Assembly (NCBI RefSeq): GCF_014201375.1
Contig: NZ_JACHDZ010000003.1
Coordinates: 647,312-711,311, forward strand
Reading direction: 5' to 3'
Length of the DNA stretch: 64,000 nucleotides
Origin: Tunturiibacter empetritectus
Lineage (GTDB): Bacteria > Acidobacteriota > Terriglobia > Terriglobales > Acidobacteriaceae
Notes under the pieces: model-generated
The model's database searches: none
Told to the model about the DNA's origin: nothing
Seen by the model: the letters and a program-made list of their open reading frames with translations, nothing else
Position numbers and translations under genes: made by a program
Part shown: one piece after another, positions 60,582 through 64,000 of the stretch
How positions within the stretch are numbered: the first letter of the stretch is position 1
How the letters are laid out: each line of letters begins with the position of its first letter

Positions 60582-61676
60582 ATGGCGAAAACAACTAGCA
60601 CATCACTCTTTCCAATTCTTCCCCAAACTCCTGTAGGCATCGCTCGTATGGCGGCCGAAGCAGAGCATGCCGACGATGGGCATCTGATCGAATTCAAGAA
60701 GTTGAAGGTACGAAGCATCCTGAATAAATCGGTGTCGAAGCGGCAGCTGTCCCTGGCCTACAGCATCAATCCTTACCGGGGATGCGAGTTCGGCTGCAAG
60801 TATTGCTATGCGCGGTATACGCATGAGTTCATGGCTCCGAAGGCTCAGTTGGCGCCCCGCGAAGACGAGCTTACTGCGGTGGATTTTCGCGATCCTCTCG
60901 TCTTCGAACGAATGATCTTCTTGAAGCAGAACGCCGCATGGCTGCTGGAGCAGGAGTTGAAAAAGATTGATCCGAGAGATGAGGTTGCACTCGGCACAGC
61001 AACCGATCCCTACCAGCCGATCGAGCGACGGGCAAAGATTACGCGCAGCCTGCTCGAGGTGTTTGCGCGAAAGGAAGGTTACCGCCTTGGGATTGTGACC
61101 AAGTCGCGGCTGATCGAACGCGATATCGATCTGCTGGTAGAAGTTGCTCGCCGCAATACCCTGGTGGTGCATGTGACGATCACGACACCGGATGCGGCAC
61201 TGGCGCGTCTGCTCGAGCCGCGAGCGCCCCGGCCTGACCTGCGTTTTCAGGCAGTGAAGCGACTGCGGGAGGCGGGGATCGTCGCCGGAGTCTTCGGCTC
61301 GCCGCTGCTGCCTGGCATCACCGATAATGAAGAGGCGCTGGACGGCATGGCTCGTCGCTCCGCTGCCGTGGGAGCAAGTTTCTTCGCCGCGCATCCACTC
61401 TTCCTCAAGCCGTGCTCACGTCCTACTTACCTGAGCTTTGTTCGTGAGCACTTCCCTGCCCTCCAGGCCGACTACGCCAAACGCTTCGCCACCACAGACT
61501 TCGCCGGGAGAGAGTACCGCGAGCGTCTTGCGAAGATGGTCGACCGCGCGTGTAGGCGGTACGGCCTCGGAAAGCGTTCGAGCGACGCCCTGCTCACTCG
61601 AAACGAGGAAGGCGGCGGCAAAAGACCCACACAGAGTGCGGGAACAAAGGCAAGACAGCAAAGGCTCTTTGCCTAG
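60582..61676 (+). CDS. Radical SAM protein (SPL / PA0069-like family)
   Basis: 364 residues. The [4Fe-4S] radical SAM motif is C68xxxC72xxC75 in INPYRGCEFGCKYCYAR. Downstream are GTATDPYQPIERR, IVTKSRLIERDID and PLLPGITDNEEAL, the pattern of the spore-photoproduct-lyase-related PA0069/Rv2578c-like family. The reaction is unknown; DNA repair is only suggested by distant similarity to SplB. The C-terminal 50 residues are basic and Gln/Arg-rich. It is the only plus-strand gene inside the ribosomal block. Confidence 0.85.
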   Translation: MAKTTSTSLFPILPQTPVGIARMAAEAEHADDGHLIEFKKLKVRSILNKSVSKRQLSLAYSINPYRGCEFGCKYCYARYTHEFMAPKAQLAPREDELTAVDFRDPLVFERMIFLKQNAAWLLEQELKKIDPRDEVALGTATDPYQPIERRAKITRSLLEVFARKEGYRLGIVTKSRLIERDIDLLVEVARRNTLVVHVTITTPDAALARLLEPRAPRPDLRFQAVKRLREAGIVAGVFGSPLLPGITDNEEALDGMARRSAAVGASFFAAHPLFLKPCSRPTYLSFVREHFPALQADYAKRFATTDFAGREYRERLAKMVDRACRRYGLGKRSSDALLTRNEEGGGKRPTQSAGTKARQQRLFA

Positions 61677-61827
61677 AGTTTGAGAGGAGTGAAGCAGGCA
61701 AATGTAGTGGAGCAAGGGCAGTTAACGACGAGAGAGGACGCCTGGAGGTCATCGTCGACAGACAATGTCGGTGATGTTCCTTGCGTCCTCGATTGTAGAA
61801 AACTTAGTCGGTGCGAACAGCCGTGAG

Positions 61828-62262
61828 TTAGCCTACGACTTCAATACCCATCGAGCGGGCGGTGCCGCGGATGGTCTTTGCCGCAGCCTCGACGGTGGTC
61901 GCGTTCATATCCGGCATCTTCTGGGTGGCGATTGCGAGAATCTGCTTCTCGGTCACCTTGCCCTTCTTCTCCTTGTTCGGAGTGCCGGAGCCCTTCTCGA
62001 TGCCGGCAGCCTTGAGCAGGAGCACCGGAGCCGGAGGCGTCTTGGTGATGAAGCTGAAGGTGCGGTCCGCGTAGACGCTGATGACGACCGGGATGGTGAG
62101 TCCGGCCATGTCAGGCGCCTTGGTGCGCTCGTTGAACTGCTTGCAGAACTCCATGATGTTGACCTGGGCCTGGCCGAGTGCGGGGCCGACCGGAGGTGCA
62201 GGGGTGGCCTTGCCGGCCATGATCTGAAGCTTGACGTATCCAGTGATCTTCTTCGGTGCCAT
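61828..62262 (-). CDS. rplK: Ribosomal protein uL11
   Basis: 144 residues with the L11 signature [20 protein letters not shown] and [20 protein letters not shown]. It binds 23S rRNA at the GTPase centre and is the target of thiostrepton. GAGGATTTACCGAA precedes the ATG. It follows nusG by 84 bases; the next gene of the usual operon (rplA) lies 2 kb away beyond two unrelated genes. Confidence 0.98.
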   Translation of the reverse strand: MAPKKITGYVKLQIMAGKATPAPPVGPALGQAQVNIMEFCKQFNERTKAPDMAGLTIPVVISVYADRTFSFITKTPPAPVLLLKAAGIEKGSGTPNKEKKGKVTEKQILAIATQKMPDMNATTVEAAAKTIRGTARSMGIEVVG

Positions 62263-62346
62263 TTCGGTAAATCCTCTTTACTCTTCCAGCGGCGGGCGTT
62301 GTTACATCCGAACGCCTGCTGCTTAATGTTATTTCAAAACTCTCAA

Positions 62347-62964
62347 CTACTCGTCGACGACCTTGTCGACCTTGGAGAACTCGATCTCGACCGGAGTCGA
62401 GCGGCCAAAGATGCTGACCATGACCTTGAGGGTCTGCTTGTCCTCGTTGATGTCGTCGACCGCGCCGGTGAAGTTGGCGAAGGGGCCCTCGTTGATGCGG
62501 ACCTGCTCGCCCTTCTCGTACTTGACCTTCATGCTCGGCTTGTTGCCTGCGGTCTCGGTGCGGAAGAGGATGGAGCTTACTTCCTGCTCAGAGAGCGCGA
62601 CCGGGTTGTCGCCGGTTCCCAGAAATCCGGTGACGCGCGGCGTGTTCTTGATGACATGCCACAGGTCGTTGTCGAGATCCATCTCGACCAGAACGTAGCC
62701 GGGCAGGAAGACGCGCTCGATGGTGTACTTCTTGCCGTTGCGCAGCTCGGTGACCGGCTCGGTCGGAATCATGATGCGGCCGATGCGGTTCTGCAGACCG
62801 AAGGCAGTGATGCGGCTCTCGAGGGACTCGCGCACCTTGCGCTCAAAGCCCGAGTAGGCATGAATGATGTACCACTTGAAGTTCTCATTGACCGGCGGAG
62901 CCAGCTGCTCAGAGGGTTCTCCCTGAGGATTCTGCTCTTCCGGATTTTGCTCTTCTGCCGCCAT
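62347..62964 (-). CDS. nusG: Transcription elongation/antitermination factor NusG
   Basis: About 205 residues: an acidic, Gln/Glu/Asn/Pro-rich N-terminal extension (AAEEQNPEEQNPQGEPSEQ), then the NGN domain (KWYIIHAYSGFERKVRESLE, FLPGYVLVEMDLD) and a KOW domain (GEQVRINEGPFANFTGAVDDI). It links RNA polymerase to Rho and to the ribosome. ATG 62964 with AAGG seven bases upstream is preferred; ATGs at 62985 and 63021 are alternatives. It is directly downstream of secE. Confidence 0.97.
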   Translation of the reverse strand: MAAEEQNPEEQNPQGEPSEQLAPPVNENFKWYIIHAYSGFERKVRESLESRITAFGLQNRIGRIMIPTEPVTELRNGKKYTIERVFLPGYVLVEMDLDNDLWHVIKNTPRVTGFLGTGDNPVALSEQEVSSILFRTETAGNKPSMKVKYEKGEQVRINEGPFANFTGAVDDINEDKQTLKVMVSIFGRSTPVEIEFSKVDKVVDE

Positions 62965-63027
62965 CGTTGTGCCTTTTTCACGCATCGTGTACTTCTCTCT
63001 ACCGCTCTTGCTCGGAATCAAATCTTT

Positions 63028-63288
63028 TTAGTGCTGGGTTAGCCGGTGCAACAGGGCTTCGATCGCCCGGCCGATGATGTTGTCCACCAGCCAGAAGTAT
63101 GCGGCGAAGATGAAGACGGTGACGAGAACAACGATCGTAGTCGACTGAACCTCTGCGCGCGAGGGCGAGATCACCTTGCGCATCTCGCTGCGAACGTCCT
63201 TGAGGAACTCGCCGAGACGGGCTGGCTGCGACTTCAACTGCTGCAATCCGGTGCTGGGCTGTTCGGTTACCGCTATTGTCTTGGCCAT
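63028..63288 (-). CDS. secE: Preprotein translocase subunit SecE
   Basis: 86 residues with the SecE pattern: an amphipathic helix (GEFLKDVRSEMRKVISPSRAEV) followed by a single membrane helix (TTIVVLVTVFIFAAYFWLVD). It clamps SecY in the SecYEG channel. GAGGCAGTTACT precedes the ATG. It lies just after tRNA-Trp and before nusG, the usual bacterial arrangement. Confidence 0.96.
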   Translation of the reverse strand: MAKTIAVTEQPSTGLQQLKSQPARLGEFLKDVRSEMRKVISPSRAEVQSTTIVVLVTVFIFAAYFWLVDNIIGRAIEALLHRLTQH

Positions 63289-63354
63289 AGTAACTGCCTC
63301 AATCTTCGTGGTGCGTTGTGGTGTCTGTTCCCGGACTTGAGGGACCGGGCAAAC

Positions 63355-63430
63355 TGGCGGGGGAGCTCGGATTCGAACCGAGAAGTTCGGTTTTGGAGAC
63401 CGACAGTTTAACCGTTGAGCTTACTCCCCC
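63355..63430 (-). tRNA. tRNA-Trp (CCA anticodon)
   Basis: The minus strand folds as a complete cloverleaf: acceptor GGGGGAG (63430-63424) with CTCCCCC, anticodon loop CTCCAAA giving anticodon CCA, T-loop GGTTCGAATCC, discriminator G and an encoded CCA end (63357-63355). It is located between rpmG and secE. Confidence 0.97.
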
Positions 63431-63479
63431 AGGTTGTGCGGAGTGAGACCTGCGCCTCACCCCAGAATCCGGCTGGAGA

Positions 63480-63629
63480 CTACTTCGTTTCCTTGTGGTC
63501 CGTGTGCTTCCGGCAGGTGTTGCAGAACTTCGAGAACTCGAGGCGACCGGTGGTCGTCTTCTTGTTCTTCGTCGTGGAGTAGTTCCGGTTCTTGCAATCC
63601 GGGCACTGAAGAGTAATGATCTCGCGCAT
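63480..63629 (-). CDS. rpmG: Ribosomal protein bL33
   Basis: 49 residues: [20 protein letters not shown] and an [15 protein letters not shown] stretch. It has two cysteine pairs, CPDC and CNTC, so it is the zinc-binding (C+) form. The upstream in-frame sequence to 63722 is not coding. It sits between tuf and tRNA-Trp, as in many bacteria. Confidence 0.95.
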   Translation of the reverse strand: MREIITLQCPDCKNRNYSTTKNKKTTTGRLEFSKFCNTCRKHTDHKETK

Positions 63630-63868
63630 AATGAAAAATCTCCTTCTAACGTGGCCAGCCACCTCGGCTGGCAAGCAGCGTAGTGACACGCCGCAACACA
63701 GGGCAATGGCCCCTGCAACCAAATCCTGATTGTGAGACGGAAGAAAAGCGGTCAGGCCACGCTCGTCCTCTCAAATTATCTCTTAAAACAGTGTTTCAGG
63801 AAAGCCATAGCTCCGATCTGCCAGAACGATGGCCGCCAAATAGAACAAGGAAGCAATAAACGAGAAGA

Positions 63869-63888
63869 CGGCAGGATTCTTCCTGCCG
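63869..63888 (-). terminator. Weak terminator after tuf
   Basis: CGGCAGGA (63869-63876) and TCCTGCCG (63881-63888) pair around TTCT; on the minus strand they are followed by TCTTCTCGTTT. It lies 17 bases after the tuf stop codon, before rpmG, and may terminate or attenuate. Confidence 0.5.
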
Positions 63889-63904
63889 CCTATCGTTCAA
63901 ATCT

Positions 63905-64000
63905 CTACTTGATGATCTCGCTGATGGTTCCAGCTCCGACGGTGCGGCCGCCTTCGCGGATAGCGAAGCGCAGACCCTTCTCCATCGCGACTGGCGTATG
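63905..64000 (-). CDS. tuf: Elongation factor Tu, C-terminal fragment at window edge
   Basis: The minus strand codes for [20 protein letters not shown] followed by SEIIK and TAG, the conserved end of the third domain of EF-Tu. The rest of the gene lies beyond base 64000. It is the first visible gene of the tuf-rpmG-trnW-secE-nusG-rplK series. Confidence 0.95.

Overview
The window reads as a chromosomal piece of a high-GC, Gram-negative acidobacterium, most likely Acidobacteriaceae (Granulicella/Edaphobacter/Terriglobus type). The pointers are an acidobacterial-type VWFA-related secreted protein, a very large TonB-dependent receptor with an N-terminal carboxypeptidase-regulatory-like domain, several PEP-CTERM-like surface proteins, a GTP-type PEP carboxykinase, and an RNA polymerase beta subunit carrying a cysteine-rich insertion. 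This placement is inference from gene content; no search was run.

Layout. 1-3.5 kb: minus-strand cluster response regulator - DUF2905 - xseA - glmM (cut by the window edge). 3.8-9 kb: an ion-channel-like membrane protein, a TPR membrane protein, PEP carboxykinase and a HugZ-like flavoprotein. 9.4-20.5 kb: a giant TonB-dependent receptor, an MFS exporter, a small exported protein, the 2-oxoglutarate dehydrogenase E1 subunit, an exported hypothetical protein, a Pr6Pr-like membrane protein and a cold-shock protein. 20.7-28 kb: cmk, a winged-helix protein with a huge disordered tail, pstS and mutL. 28-33 kb: a PEP-CTERM protein, pyruvate kinase, a YihY-type membrane protein, a thioredoxin-like protein and the VWFA protein. 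33.5-38.8 kb: a cyclic-di-GMP neighbourhood (MASE1-GGDEF and PAS-GGDEF-EAL) around a secreted esterase. 38.8-48 kb: small membrane and stress proteins, a ROK-type kinase, a TonB-domain protein, DUF418, pentapeptide, DinB and SRPBCC proteins and two more PEP-CTERM proteins. The last part of that stretch (45.9-47.9 kb) is repeat-rich and holds gene remnants. 48-64 kb: the transcription/translation block on the minus strand: tuf (cut) - rpmG - tRNA-Trp - secE - nusG - rplK - [divergent Uma2 and radical SAM genes] - rplA - rplJ - rplL - rpoB - rpoC.

How it fits together. The ribosomal/RNAP block is the classic bacterial order but is interrupted between rplK and rplA; a separate sigma70-like promoter lies in front of rplA. 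The rest is mostly single genes or two-gene units, often convergent and separated by clear bidirectional terminators.

There is no CRISPR array, prophage, insertion sequence or obvious biosynthetic or defence island. The most unusual items are: a GTGGT/CACCAC-rich intergenic element present twice, 34 kb apart; an 18-bp perfect hairpin with a UNCG tetraloop; the winged-helix protein with a roughly 320-residue FGSKP/RPPRR disordered tail; the two-zinc-site-like insertion in RpoB; a long Ala/Glu-rich tail on ribosomal protein L10; and fossil fragments of an alcohol dehydrogenase and of a small membrane protein.
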